The notes beneath the pieces are model-generated. The model was not told the origin of the DNA and searched no databases. It saw nothing but the letters and a program-made list of their open reading frames with translations. From contig URXK01000003.1 of NCBI GenBank assembly GCA_900551755.1, positions 76,206 to 140,205 of the forward strand: a stretch of DNA of 64,000 nucleotides, in the 5' to 3' direction. Numbering within the stretch: the first letter of the stretch is position 1; each line of letters starts with the position of its first letter. The stretch comes from an uncultured Eubacterium sp. (lineage in GTDB: Bacteria > Bacillota > Clostridia > Lachnospirales > CAG-274). The position numbers and the translations under genes were made by a program. Below, in pieces: positions 19,360 to 28,549 of the stretch.

Positions 19360-20597
19360 TTTATATTAGCAAACTATGGAAATTTGTTCAAGGTTATGTT
19401 ATAATTTCTATTAAAGGGTACAATATAGAAAAGCTAATTAATAAAGCTGTTCAATTAAATATAAATATTTATAACATTGAAAAATTAAATAACACTGCAA
19501 AGCTAACTATATGCCCCAAAGACTTTAAAGCCTTCATAAAATTATCAAAAAAATATAAATGCAAGACTAAAATATTAAATAAAAACGGTCTATTTAGATT
19601 TATATTATTTTTTAGATATAATTTTTTGTATCTACTAGGAATACTTATTGCAATTATTCTTGTCTATTTTCTTACTCAAAGAATATGGATAATAGATATT
19701 AAAGGAAACACTGATATAAGTAAATCATCAATATTATATAGTTGTAATACCGATGGACTTTATGTAGGTTGTAGCAAAAATAATATAGACTGCAAAAAAA
19801 TTGCAGAAAATATTAAACTAAAATACAAAACTATTTCTTGGATAAATATTAGTTTGAAAGGTGCTTCTGTACATATTAAACTATCTGAAGAAAAGCCCTA
19901 CACCATTGCTACAATTAAAAGTGAACCAATGAACATTGTGGCAACTACTGATTGCCAAATTGCATCAATAGTAACTACTAAAGGAACACCACAGGTAAAG
20001 AAAAATGATATAGTTAAAGCAGGTGATATATTAATTTCTGCTCAATTAGTGCCTAGTGGAAATGAAGAAAATCCCGTCAACGACATTGTTAATGCCAATG
20101 GCACAGTAAGAGGCATTATTAATAGAACTTACGCTTTTACAGTTCCTTTTAATACTAAAGAAAAAAAGTACACTGGTAATACAAAAGCACAATATTCTTT
20201 TAAAGTCTTTAACAAACAAATAAATAATAATAAAGCTGTACCATTTAGTCAATGTGATACTTCTGTTAAAGTAACTCAATTAAATATTGGTGAGAGTTGT
20301 CCTTTACCTATTTATATATATAAAACAGTGTATAAGGAATATATATTAAGTGACATAAACAGAGATTTAACATTGGCAAAAAAAATTGCTAATAAGCAAA
20401 TAGTGGACTATATTGTACAAAATTACGCCATTGATTCTGATATTATTTCAGTTAATACTAAATACAACAAAAGCAAAAATGTGTTACAAGTATCATCTGA
20501 AATTGTATCAAATGAAAATGTTGGCAAAGAAATGATATATGAAGAAATAGGAGGAAATACATTAAATGGAACAAAAGAAAATTCAAATATCAGCTAA
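19356..20597 (+). CDS. yqfD: sporulation protein YqfD
   Basis: YqfD is a membrane protein of spore-formers, and its C-terminal half resembles a FtsQ/POTRA-like extracytoplasmic region. The product is about 410 residues, opens with LWKFVQGYVIISIKGYNIEKLIN, has one strong membrane helix (about 90-110, FLYLLGILIAIILVYFL), and then a long outer region. The start is unclear. GTG at 19356 overlaps the yqfC stop but abuts the GGAG sequence. An in-frame ATT at 19365 sits 8 nt after that same GGAG, so an AUU start is possible. The gene overlaps phoH by 32 bp at its 3' end. Confidence 0.88.
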   Translation: MIYISKLWKFVQGYVIISIKGYNIEKLINKAVQLNINIYNIEKLNNTAKLTICPKDFKAFIKLSKKYKCKTKILNKNGLFRFILFFRYNFLYLLGILIAIILVYFLTQRIWIIDIKGNTDISKSSILYSCNTDGLYVGCSKNNIDCKKIAENIKLKYKTISWINISLKGASVHIKLSEEKPYTIATIKSEPMNIVATTDCQIASIVTTKGTPQVKKNDIVKAGDILISAQLVPSGNEENPVNDIVNANGTVRGIINRTYAFTVPFNTKEKKYTGNTKAQYSFKVFNKQINNNKAVPFSQCDTSVKVTQLNIGESCPLPIYIYKTVYKEYILSDINRDLTLAKKIANKQIVDYIVQNYAIDSDIISVNTKYNKSKNVLQVSSEIVSNENVGKEMIYEEIGGNTLNGTKENSNIS

Positions 20598-21534
20598 TAT
20601 CATATCAGCACTTTTTGGTAGCTTTGATTCTAACATTAAAAAAATTGAAAATGAATACAGTGTTACTATTATTAACAGAGGTGATGATATTGATGTTATT
20701 GGAGAAAGCAAAGATATTGAAAAAGCCATTAATGTAATAAATTCATTAATCAAACTTATTGAATCAGGTGAAGAAATTGATGACCAAAAAATCAACTACA
20801 CTATTACAGAGGTCAACAATAATCACACTGACGAATTAGATAAACTAAAAAATGATGTAATATGTATGACTATTAATGGCAGAGCCTTAAAGCCAAAAAC
20901 CCTTGGTCAAAAGTATTATGTTGACTCTATAAGGAATAATACTGTTGTCTTTGGTGTTGGTCCTGCTGGTACTGGTAAAACATATTTAGCTATGGCTATG
21001 GCTATTACTGCCTTTAAAAATGGTGAAGTTAATAGAATTATATTAACAAGACCTGCCATTGAAGCTGGTGAAAATCTAGGCTTTCTTCCAGGCGACTTAC
21101 AAGACAAGGTTGACCCTTACTTAAGACCTTTATACGATGCCTTGTACGAAATAATGGGTGCAGATAGTTTCCTCAAAAATATGGAAAAAGGTGCTATTGA
21201 AGTTGCCCCTCTTGCTTATATGAGAGGTAGAACATTAGATAACTCATTTATTGTATTAGATGAAGCACAAAATACTACACCTGAGCAAATGAAAATGTTT
21301 TTAACAAGACTTGGATATAGCTCAAAGGCTGTTATTACTGGTGATATAACTCAGATTGACTTGCCTCGTGGCAAAAAGTCTGGACTTATTGAAGCTGTTA
21401 GAATACTTGAAAATATTGAAGGTATTAAAATATGTAATTTAACTAACAAAGATGTTGTTCGTCATCCTTTGGTACAAAGAATAATATCAGCTTATGAAGA
21501 ATTTGAAAAGAAAGCAAAAGAAGAAGGAAAATAA
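20566..21534 (+). CDS. phoH: PhoH-like ATPase
   Basis: The 322-residue protein is a PhoH/YbeZ-type cytoplasmic ATPase. It has an N-terminal KH-like region and a P-loop GPAGTGKTYLAMAMA near residue 130, then RPAIEAGENLGFLPGDLQDKVDPYLRPLYD and the Walker B IVLDEAQN, all highly conserved in the family. It is linked to RNA metabolism through its constant neighbour ybeY, which follows directly here. A strong AGGAGG site precedes the ATG inside yqfD. Confidence 0.95.
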   Translation: MEQKKIQISANIISALFGSFDSNIKKIENEYSVTIINRGDDIDVIGESKDIEKAINVINSLIKLIESGEEIDDQKINYTITEVNNNHTDELDKLKNDVICMTINGRALKPKTLGQKYYVDSIRNNTVVFGVGPAGTGKTYLAMAMAITAFKNGEVNRIILTRPAIEAGENLGFLPGDLQDKVDPYLRPLYDALYEIMGADSFLKNMEKGAIEVAPLAYMRGRTLDNSFIVLDEAQNTTPEQMKMFLTRLGYSSKAVITGDITQIDLPRGKKSGLIEAVRILENIEGIKICNLTNKDVVRHPLVQRIISAYEEFEKKAKEEGK

Positions 21535-21535
21535 A

Positions 21536-21988
21536 ATGGATGTTTTGTTTGAAAATAATACAAATATTGAAGTAAACAGAGAACTTATTGAAAAAGTAAT
21601 TGCAGAAAGTTTAAGATATGAAAATGTATCTAATAACTGCGAAATTAGTGTAACAATAGTTGACAATGAAGAAATACATCAAATCAATTTAAAACACAGA
21701 GGTATTGACAGAGCAACTGATGTTCTTTCTTTCCCTCTTATTGACTTTGAAAAAGAGTCTTTACCTACTGATGGTTCAAAAATTTATTTAGGTGATATTA
21801 TAATTAGTATTGAAAGAGCTATGGAGCAGGCTAAGGAATACGGTCACTCTATTGATAGAGAGGTTGGATTTTTAACAGCACATAGTATGCTCCATTTGCT
21901 CGGTTACGACCATATGGTTGAGGACGAAGAAAAAGTTATGTTTAAAAAGCAAGAAGAAATACTTAATAACCTTAATTTAAGGAGATAA
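21536..21988 (+). CDS. ybeY: endoribonuclease YbeY (16S rRNA maturation)
   Basis: YbeY is a zinc-dependent RNase involved in 16S rRNA 3'-end processing and ribosome quality control. The 150-residue product has the metal motif HSMLHLLGYDH (three His) and the RGIDRATDVLSFPL segment. The start is taken as ATG 21536, next to the phoH stop and after AAGAAGGAA; the longer open frame would run into phoH. It is part of the phoH-ybeY-cdd-era block. Confidence 0.95.
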   Translation: MDVLFENNTNIEVNRELIEKVIAESLRYENVSNNCEISVTIVDNEEIHQINLKHRGIDRATDVLSFPLIDFEKESLPTDGSKIYLGDIIISIERAMEQAKEYGHSIDREVGFLTAHSMLHLLGYDHMVEDEEKVMFKKQEEILNNLNLRR

Positions 21989-21990
21989 AA

Positions 21991-22380
21991 ATGAACGAAA
22001 ATGAAAAATTATATGATATGGCACTTAAGGCTAAAGATTTTGCTTATGCACCCTACTCTAAATTTAAAGTTGGTGCAGCAGTTCTTACTAGTGACGGTAT
22101 GGTATTTTTAGGCAACAATATTGAAAATGCCTCTTACGGTGCAACAATTTGTGCAGAAAGAGTTGCTATATTTAAGGCTGTGTCTGAAGCTAAGACAAAT
22201 ATTATAAAAATAGCTATTGCTTCTGATACTGAAGAATTTACTTATCCTTGTGGTATATGCAGACAAGTTATTAACGAATTTATGCCTGAAGGCGAAATTA
22301 TACTTGGTAGTAAGAATGAAGTTAAGGTATATAAAGTTTCTGAACTTTTGCCCCACGGATTTGAACTAAAGAAAGATTGA
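21991..22380 (+). CDS. cdd: cytidine deaminase
   Basis: Cytidine deaminase converts cytidine or deoxycytidine to uridine forms in pyrimidine salvage. The 129-residue product has the catalytic CAE motif (TICAERVAIFKAV) and the zinc-binding PCGICRQ. Length is normal for the tetrameric class. It follows ybeY after 2 bp. Confidence 0.95.
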   Translation: MNENEKLYDMALKAKDFAYAPYSKFKVGAAVLTSDGMVFLGNNIENASYGATICAERVAIFKAVSEAKTNIIKIAIASDTEEFTYPCGICRQVINEFMPEGEIILGSKNEVKVYKVSELLPHGFELKKD

Positions 22381-22405
22381 TTAAAGTTAAAAGCAAGGTG
22401 ATTTT

Positions 22406-22963
22406 ATGACTTGGGACCAGCTTAATTATTTGTGCAACAACTGCACAGACTGTCCTCTTTGTCAAACAAGACATAATGTAGTAATTGGCGTTGGCAATAT
22501 TCACAGCAAAATTCTTTTTGTAGGTGAAGGTCCTGGGTATCACGAGGATATGCAAGGTGAACCCTTTGTTGGTGCTGCCGGTCAACTTCTTGACAAAATG
22601 CTTGGTGCTATTAATCTAAATAGAAGTCAGGTTTATATAGCCAACATTGTTAAATGCAGACCTCCTCAAAATAGAGACCCTCTGCCAGAAGAACAAAAGG
22701 CTTGTATCAAATATTTAAGACAGCAGTTTAAACTTATTAGACCTCAAATAATTGTATGCCTTGGCAGAATTGCAGCTAAAGCAATTATTGAACCAGATTT
22801 TAGAATTACTCGTGATAGAGGCAAATGGTACAATAAAAAAGGCATTGACATAATTGCTACATTCCACCCATCAGCTCTGTTAAGAGATGAAAGCAAAAAG
22901 CCGGCTGCTTGGGAAGATTTTAAACAAATAAGAGATAAATTAAAAGAAATAGACGAAAGGTAA
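22406..22963 (+). CDS. uracil-DNA glycosylase, family 4 (4Fe-4S)
   Basis: Family 4 uracil-DNA glycosylases remove uracil from DNA and carry a 4Fe-4S cluster. The 185-residue product starts with a Cys-rich segment (CNNCTDCPLC). It has the motif GEGPGYHEDMQGEPFVGAAG, the NIVKCRPPQNRDP loop and the catalytic-side HPSALLR. Often annotated as SPO1 DNA-polymerase-related protein. It lies between cdd and era, all in one direction. Confidence 0.92.
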   Translation: MTWDQLNYLCNNCTDCPLCQTRHNVVIGVGNIHSKILFVGEGPGYHEDMQGEPFVGAAGQLLDKMLGAINLNRSQVYIANIVKCRPPQNRDPLPEEQKACIKYLRQQFKLIRPQIIVCLGRIAAKAIIEPDFRITRDRGKWYNKKGIDIIATFHPSALLRDESKKPAAWEDFKQIRDKLKEIDER

Positions 22964-22971
22964 TACACACT

Positions 22972-23877
22972 ATGAACAAAAAATTTCACTCTGGTTTCGT
23001 ATCATTAATAGGTAGACCAAATGTTGGCAAATCAACACTTATGAATTTATTAATTGGCGAAAAAATTTCTATTATTTCAAGTAAACCTCAAACTACTAGA
23101 AATAAAATTCAAACAATATTAACTACTGATACTATGCAGGTTATTTTTGTTGATACACCAGGTATACACAAGTCTAAATCAAAACTTGGTGACTATATGG
23201 TTAAAAGTGCTGAAACTTCATTAAATGATGTTGATATAGTTCTTTACCTTATTGAACCTTATGAAAAGATTAAAGATAGCGACAAAGCTATACTTGAAAG
23301 ACTTAAAAAAGTTGAAACACCTGTATTTCTTGTTATTAACAAAATTGATACTATTGATAAACCTGAACTTTTAAAGGTAATAGAAAATTATAGCAAGGAA
23401 TATAACTTTGCAGAGATTATTCCTCTTTCAGCATTAAAAGGCAAAAATCAGGAAACATTACTTGAAAATATTGAAAAATATTTGCCTGAAGGTCCTAAAT
23501 ACTTCCCAGAAGATATGATAACTGACCAGCCTGAAAAGCAAATTGTATCTGAAATAATTAGAGAAAAAGCTCTTTATCTTTTGCAAGATGAAATTCCTCA
23601 CGGTATTGCTGTTGAAATAACATCAATGAAGCACAGAAAAGATAAGGATATTATGGATATTGAGGCAACTATTTACTGTGAAAGAGATAGCCATAAGGGT
23701 ATAATTATTGGTAAACAAGGTTCTATGCTTAAGAAAATTGGTTCAAATGCTCGTCGTGACATTCAAAGATTTTTAAGTAGCCAAATTAATCTTCAAATTT
23801 GGATTAAGGTTAAAAAGGATTGGCGTGATAGCGATTTCCTTTTAAGAAACTTTGGCTATGATTCTAAAAATATATAA
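22972..23877 (+). CDS. era: GTPase Era
   Basis: Era is an essential GTPase that binds the 3' end of 16S rRNA during 30S maturation. The 301-residue product has G1 GRPNVGKST, G3 DTPGIH, G4 NKID and a C-terminal KH domain with GIIIGKQGSMLKKIGSNAR. It is 8 bp from the glycosylase gene and followed by yqzL and recO. Confidence 0.97.
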   Translation: MNKKFHSGFVSLIGRPNVGKSTLMNLLIGEKISIISSKPQTTRNKIQTILTTDTMQVIFVDTPGIHKSKSKLGDYMVKSAETSLNDVDIVLYLIEPYEKIKDSDKAILERLKKVETPVFLVINKIDTIDKPELLKVIENYSKEYNFAEIIPLSALKGKNQETLLENIEKYLPEGPKYFPEDMITDQPEKQIVSEIIREKALYLLQDEIPHGIAVEITSMKHRKDKDIMDIEATIYCERDSHKGIIIGKQGSMLKKIGSNARRDIQRFLSSQINLQIWIKVKKDWRDSDFLLRNFGYDSKNI

Positions 23878-23969
23878 GCTATTAAGAAAAAATATATATT
23901 TTTAATGAATTATTTTACAGCATACATTTAATTAAAATACAAAAACTAATACCACAAGGAGGAATTGTT

Positions 23970-24098
23970 ATGAATGATTTCTTTTGGTATATGTTTGAAA
24001 AAAGTGGCAATATTAATTTTTATTTAGCCTATAAAAACATCAAGCAAGGAGCAGATACAAATGAATTCGGACAAGATAAGGGGAATAATAATTCGTGA
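23970..24098 (+). CDS. yqzL: YqzL-like small protein
   Basis: This 42-residue frame (starting MNDFFWYMFEKSGNINFYLA) is preceded by a strong AAGGAGG site and matches the YqzL family, short proteins encoded between era and recO in Bacillota. Function is unknown. It overlaps the recO start by 38 bp in another frame, which suggests coupling. Confidence 0.8.
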   Translation: MNDFFWYMFEKSGNINFYLAYKNIKQGADTNEFGQDKGNNNS

Positions 24099-24723
24099 AA
24101 ATTTTTCAGGTGATGCTGACAAGTACCTTATTGTATTTGCTAAAGATATAGGTAAATTATCTATATTTGCCAAAGGTGCAAGAAACACAAAAAGCAAGTT
24201 TCTTGCGTCTTCGGCAGTTTTTACATACGCAGACTTTATAGTCAACCCCTCAACTAAGACTCCTCGATTAATTTCAGCTGATGTTATTGAAAATTTTTAT
24301 AATATTAGAACCGATTTAGACACAACAGCTTATGCTTCATTTTTTGTTGAATTTATTGACAAAGCATTAATAGAAAATGTGCCAGAAAATGATGCCCTAC
24401 TTTTACTTTTAAAGGCTTTGCAAAAATTAACTAAACCTAATTGCAACGCAAGATTAATTGGCTGTATATTTCAATTAAGACTTTTGAATATATTAGGTTA
24501 TAGTCCAAACAATGAAACTTTTGTTGAATATTCCCTTAGTGAAACATCTATTTATGCTTTAATCTATATTTTATCAGCCGACTTAAATAGCTCATTTAAT
24601 GTTAATATTGACACTGAATTTTTGGCTGAAATTGAAGCATTTTTAGAAAAGTTTATTAATTTTAATTTAGGCTTAACTTTTAAAAGCTATAAAATAATTA
24701 AAAATTTAGTATTGACAAATTAA
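24061..24723 (+). CDS. recO: DNA repair protein RecO
   Basis: RecO works with RecR in loading RecA onto SSB-coated DNA. The 220-residue product has the N-terminal OB-fold start (IRGIIIRENFSGDADKYLIVFAKDIGKLSIFAKGARNTKSK, a typical RecO opening when read in pieces) and a helical C-terminal part. It is slightly shorter than the usual 240-250 residues. It overlaps yqzL. The promoter for the rib operon lies in its last codons. Confidence 0.92.
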   Translation: MNSDKIRGIIIRENFSGDADKYLIVFAKDIGKLSIFAKGARNTKSKFLASSAVFTYADFIVNPSTKTPRLISADVIENFYNIRTDLDTTAYASFFVEFIDKALIENVPENDALLLLLKALQKLTKPNCNARLIGCIFQLRLLNILGYSPNNETFVEYSLSETSIYALIYILSADLNSSFNVNIDTEFLAEIEAFLEKFINFNLGLTFKSYKIIKNLVLTN

Positions 24724-24739
24724 AATTTAGTGCTATACT
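24712..24739 (+). promoter_or_regulatory. promoter of the rib operon
   Basis: A consensus TTGACA (24712-24717) and TATACT (24734-24739) are 16 bp apart, with a TG one base before the -10. It overlaps the recO 3' end and starts transcription just ahead of the FMN riboswitch. Confidence 0.8.
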
Positions 24740-24757
24740 ATAGTTAAGTTAATAGTT

Positions 24758-24867
24758 AATCTTCAGGGATTTGTGAAATTCAATACCGGTGGTAAAGCCC
24801 ACGAGCCTTATGGCATGATTCGGTGTAAGTCCGAAGCCGACAGTAAAGTCTGGATGTAAGAAGATAT
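24758..24867 (+). ncRNA. FMN riboswitch (RFN element)
   Basis: The leader shows the RFN aptamer in order: ATCTTCAGGG for the 5' side of P1, GAAATTCAATACCGGTGGTA, AAGCCCACGAGCC, then TCCGAAGCCGACAGTA, AGTCTGGATG and the closing AGAAGAT. Only the variable P-stem between GAGCC and TCCGAAGCC differs in sequence. FMN binding should reduce expression of the downstream ribD-ribE-ribBA-ribH operon through the hairpins that follow. Confidence 0.95.
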
Positions 24868-24881
24868 TTATATTGTTTTTA

Positions 24882-24917
24882 AGCCCTGAGTTTATTTTTT
24901 AAGCTCGGGTTTTTTTA
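24882..24917 (+). terminator. riboswitch-controlled terminator
   Basis: A stem (CCC-GAGTTT with AAGCTC-GGG, one bulged T) ends at 24909 and is followed by eight T (24910-24917). It lies 15 bp after the FMN aptamer, the normal position for the expression platform. Confidence 0.75.
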
Positions 24918-24928
24918 TTTAATCTTTC

Positions 24929-24962
24929 AAGTCCCTGTTTTTTTAGCAGGGACTTTATTTTT
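24929..24962 (+). terminator. second leader terminator before ribD
   Basis: A perfect 9-bp stem (24929-24937 with 24947-24955) is followed by TATTTTTT. It comes right after the first terminator and only about 20 bp before the ribD start, giving a tandem attenuator. Confidence 0.75.
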
Positions 24963-24980
24963 TGTTAGAAGGTGATTTAT

Positions 24981-26060
24981 TTGAATTATATGGAAAGAGC
25001 CATTGAATTGGCATATAAGGGAGCTGGTTATGTTTCTCCCAACCCTATGGTAGGTGCTGTTATTGTTAAAAATGGCAAAATAATTGGCGAAGGCTATCAT
25101 CAAAAATATGGTTCAAACCACGCAGAAGTAAACGCATTATTAAGTGCTACAGAAGATGTAACAGGTGCGGAAATGTATGTTACTCTTGAACCTTGTAGTC
25201 ACTATGGGCATACTCCACCTTGTGCAAAAACAATTGTAGAACATAAAATCAAAAAAGTATATGTTGGTTCTTCTGACCCTAATCCAAAGGTAGCAGGCAA
25301 AGGAATTGAAATACTAAAAAATGGTGGCGTAGAAGTTGAAACAGGCGTAATGGAGAAAGAATGTAATGCCATTAACCCAATATTCTTTAAATTTATTTCA
25401 ACTAAATTACCTTATGTAGTTATGAAATCAGCAATGACACTTGATGGCAAAATTTCAGCCTACACAGGTGATTCTAAATGGGTAACAAATGAAAAGTCAA
25501 GACAACAAGTTCATCAACTTCGCCATAATCTAAAAGGAATAATGGTTGGCATTAACACAGTATTAAGGGACAATCCTCAGCTTAATTGCAGAATTGAAAA
25601 TGGTGTCAATCCTACAAGAATAATTGTTGATTCTAACCTTAGAATACCTTTAGACGCAAATGTTCTTAAGCTAGAAAATAATGACAAATGTATTGTTGCT
25701 ACAACAACAAATTGTGACATTCACAAAAAAGAGCAACTTATAAATATGGGTATAGACATAATTGAAACAACACCCCTTGACAACAAAGTTGATTTAAAAG
25801 AACTTATGATTAAACTTGGAGAACAAGATATAGACAGCATACTTCTTGAAGGTGGCGGAAATCTTAATTTTTCAATGTTGCAAAACAAATTAGTTGACAA
25901 AGTAATGTGTTTTGTTGCACCTAAAATAATTGGTGGTGATAAATCTAAAACACCAGTTGAAGGTGTTGGAATTGAAAAAATGAATGATGCCATAAATATT
26001 AATAATATTGAAGTAAAAAATATTGATAATGACATTTTAATAAGTGGCGATTTGAGGTGA
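24981..26060 (+). CDS. ribD: bifunctional riboflavin biosynthesis deaminase/reductase RibD
   Basis: RibD deaminates and then reduces the pyrimidine intermediate after GTP cyclohydrolase II. The product has about 359 residues. The N-terminal deaminase domain has HAEVNAL and the zinc ligands PCSHYGHTPPC. The C-terminal reductase domain (about 145-355) has KSAMTLDGKISAYTGDSKW and LLEGGGNLNFS. The start is probably TTG 24981, 6 nt after GAAGGTG; the in-frame GTG at 24972 is inside that ribosome site and the ATG at 24990 is too far away. It is the first gene of the FMN-controlled operon. Confidence 0.94.
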   Translation: MNYMERAIELAYKGAGYVSPNPMVGAVIVKNGKIIGEGYHQKYGSNHAEVNALLSATEDVTGAEMYVTLEPCSHYGHTPPCAKTIVEHKIKKVYVGSSDPNPKVAGKGIEILKNGGVEVETGVMEKECNAINPIFFKFISTKLPYVVMKSAMTLDGKISAYTGDSKWVTNEKSRQQVHQLRHNLKGIMVGINTVLRDNPQLNCRIENGVNPTRIIVDSNLRIPLDANVLKLENNDKCIVATTTNCDIHKKEQLINMGIDIIETTPLDNKVDLKELMIKLGEQDIDSILLEGGGNLNFSMLQNKLVDKVMCFVAPKIIGGDKSKTPVEGVGIEKMNDAININNIEVKNIDNDILISGDLR

Positions 26061-26064
26061 TTAA

Positions 26065-26685
26065 GTGTTTACAGGTATAGTTGAAGAAATTGGAACAGTG
26101 TTAAAGCCTAAAGCACCATTAATAGTAAAGGTATCAAAAATATTAGAAGATATACATATTGGCGATAGCATAGCTGTAAACGGAGTGTGTTTAACAGTTA
26201 CAACATATACAGGTGATAGCATTACTCTTGATGTAATGAACGAAACATACAGCAAAACAAATTTAGGCAAACTTAAGACCGGTGACAATGTAAATATTGA
26301 ACGAGCTATGTCAGCTAATGGTAGATTTGGCGGTCACATTGTTAGTGGTCACATTGATGGAACTGGTACACTTTCAAACATTACAGATGACGGCATAGCA
26401 AAGTGGCTTACTATAACGGCCAATAAAGATTTGCTTAATTATATTATTATGAAAGGTTCTGTTACCCTTGACGGCGTAAGCCTTACTGTTGCTTATGTAG
26501 ATAACAGTTCTTTCAAGGTTTCACTTATTCCCCACACTCAGTCAGAAACTACCCTACTTTCTAAAGGAATAGGTGCAAGTATAAATATTGAAAATGATAT
26601 AGTCGGAAAATATATTGAGCATTTTACATTAAAGAAAAATGAAAGTAATATTACTCTTGATTTTTTAAGAGAAAATGGATTTTAG
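26065..26685 (+). CDS. ribE: riboflavin synthase alpha chain RibE
   Basis: Riboflavin synthase converts two 6,7-dimethyl-8-ribityllumazine molecules to riboflavin. The 206-residue product has the MFTGIVEEIG start and two lumazine-binding repeats, each with a GDSIAVNGVCLTV-like or GSVTLDGVSLTV block. It uses a GTG start 4 bp after the ribD stop, with GAGGTG in the ribD tail. Confidence 0.95.
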   Translation: MFTGIVEEIGTVLKPKAPLIVKVSKILEDIHIGDSIAVNGVCLTVTTYTGDSITLDVMNETYSKTNLGKLKTGDNVNIERAMSANGRFGGHIVSGHIDGTGTLSNITDDGIAKWLTITANKDLLNYIIMKGSVTLDGVSLTVAYVDNSSFKVSLIPHTQSETTLLSKGIGASINIENDIVGKYIEHFTLKKNESNITLDFLRENGF

Positions 26686-26697
26686 GAGGTACTTTAA

Positions 26698-27897
26698 ATG
26701 TTTAAGTTTGACACAATAGAACAAGCTATTGAGGATATTAAAAATGGCAAAATAATAATGGTTGTTGATGATGAGGACAGAGAAAATGAAGGCGACCTTA
26801 TTATGGCTGCCCAATTTACAACAACAGAAACAATGAATTTTATTGCTACTTATGCTAAAGGACTTATTTGTTTGCCAGCAGACGAAAGTTTTATGACTAA
26901 ACTTGACTTGCCACAAATGGTTGCAAACAATACAGATAATCACGCAACAGCTTTTACTGTATCAATCGACCATATTGATACAACAACTGGTATTTCAGCA
27001 GAAGAAAGAGCTTATACTGTTAGAAAATTTACAGAAGATAATGCTAAGCCAGAAGATTTTAGACGCCCTGGTCATATGTTCCCACTTCTTGCTAAAAAGA
27101 ATGGTGTTCTTGAAAGAAATGGTCACACAGAGGCAACTGTTGATTTAATGAAATTAGCTGGACTTAAGCCAGCAGGTATTTGTTGTGAAATAATGAAAGA
27201 TGACGGAACAATGGCTAGACTTCCTGACTTAATTGAATTTAAAGAAAAACATAATCTTACACTTATTACAATAGCAGATTTAATTGAATATATTAAATCA
27301 CATAAAGCTACAACTTTGAATAAAGAAGTTGAAACAAAACTTACAACAAAGTATGGCGAATTTAATATAAATGCTTATACAGATGAAAATGGCAAAAGTC
27401 ATTTAGCACTATTTATGGGCAACATAACAAGTGATGAACCGGTTCTTTGCAGAGTTCATTCAGAGTGCCTTACTGGTGATGCTTTAGGTTCAGCTAAGTG
27501 TGATTGTGGTCAACAGTATGATGAAGCAATGAAAAGAATAGCTGAAAACGGCTGTGGTGTATTGCTCTATATGCGTCAAGAAGGCAGAGGCATTGGTCTT
27601 GTTAATAAACTAAAGGCTTATGAACTTCAAAGACAAGGTATGGATACAGTTGAGGCAAACTTAGCCTTAGGTTTTCCAGATGATTTAAGAAAATATGATA
27701 AAGCAGCTGAAATTTTAAGAGATTTAGGTGTTAAAAGTATTAAATTAATGACTAACAACCCTGACAAAATAAATAAGTTAGAGGCTTGTGGTGTTAATGT
27801 AGCAAAAAGAGTTCCAATTATAGTTAAGCATAGTCATAGTGCAGATTTTTATATGCACACTAAGCAAGAAAAAATGGGTCATTTATTAAATTTATAA
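26698..27897 (+). CDS. ribBA: bifunctional DHBP synthase / GTP cyclohydrolase II RibBA
   Basis: This fusion makes both riboflavin precursors. Residues 1-200 are 3,4-dihydroxy-2-butanone-4-phosphate synthase ([30 protein letters not shown]). Residues 205-399 are GTP cyclohydrolase II, with the zinc Cys in [17 protein letters not shown] and the catalytic block [11 protein letters not shown]. Length is normal. It lies 12 bp after ribE with GGAGG before the ATG. Confidence 0.96.
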   Translation: MFKFDTIEQAIEDIKNGKIIMVVDDEDRENEGDLIMAAQFTTTETMNFIATYAKGLICLPADESFMTKLDLPQMVANNTDNHATAFTVSIDHIDTTTGISAEERAYTVRKFTEDNAKPEDFRRPGHMFPLLAKKNGVLERNGHTEATVDLMKLAGLKPAGICCEIMKDDGTMARLPDLIEFKEKHNLTLITIADLIEYIKSHKATTLNKEVETKLTTKYGEFNINAYTDENGKSHLALFMGNITSDEPVLCRVHSECLTGDALGSAKCDCGQQYDEAMKRIAENGCGVLLYMRQEGRGIGLVNKLKAYELQRQGMDTVEANLALGFPDDLRKYDKAAEILRDLGVKSIKLMTNNPDKINKLEACGVNVAKRVPIIVKHSHSADFYMHTKQEKMGHLLNL

Positions 27898-27917
27898 TAT
27901 ATCGGAGGTATACAAAA

Positions 27918-28379
27918 ATGAAAAAATTAGAAGGAAATTTAGTAGCTAATGGTAAGAAGTTTGCAATTGTAGCATCAAGATTTAACGAATTTATAGTTAG
28001 TAAACTTGTAAGCGGTGCAGAAGACGCCTTTTTAAGACACGGTGTAAATGATGATGATATTACACTTGCTTGGGTACCTGGTGCATTTGAAATACCTTTA
28101 ACTGCAAAAAAACTTGCAGAAAGTGGTAAATTTGATGCAGTAGTTTGCGTAGGTGCTGTTATTAGAGGTGCTACTAGTCATTACGATTATGTTTGTAACG
28201 AAGTTTCAAAGGGTATTGCAAGTGTTGGTCTTAACTCTAATGTGCCTGTTATATTCGGTATTGTAACTACTGAAAATATTGAACAAGCTATTGAAAGAGC
28301 TGGCACAAAGGCTGGTAATAAGGGCTTTGATGCTGCCGTTTCTGCTATTGAAATGACTAATTTATTTGATAATATTTAA
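27918..28379 (+). CDS. ribH: 6,7-dimethyl-8-ribityllumazine synthase
   Basis: Lumazine synthase condenses the two riboflavin precursors and forms an icosahedral or pentameric complex. The 153-residue product has the conserved [21 protein letters not shown] and [15 protein letters not shown] blocks and [11 protein letters not shown]. It ends the rib operon and is followed by a terminator. Confidence 0.96.
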   Translation: MKKLEGNLVANGKKFAIVASRFNEFIVSKLVSGAEDAFLRHGVNDDDITLAWVPGAFEIPLTAKKLAESGKFDAVVCVGAVIRGATSHYDYVCNEVSKGIASVGLNSNVPVIFGIVTTENIEQAIERAGTKAGNKGFDAAVSAIEMTNLFDNI

Positions 28380-28392
28380 GATGTTTTTGTTA

Positions 28393-28421
28393 GTAGTGGG
28401 CGAAAGATATTCGTCCACTAC
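28393..28421 (+). terminator. terminator of the rib operon
   Basis: A 12-bp stem with one G-U pair (28393-28404 with 28410-28421) and a 5-nt loop lies 14 bp after ribH and is followed by ATATAATTTT. Confidence 0.7.
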
Positions 28422-28549
28422 ATATAATTTTGTATATTTTAATTAAATACCATCAAGTCAAAAACACACTTCTTTTTTATATTTTATAAATCATACAAAT
28501 AATATATTTATTTTGTTACCAAAAAAATTATAAAAATTTATTTTATCAA

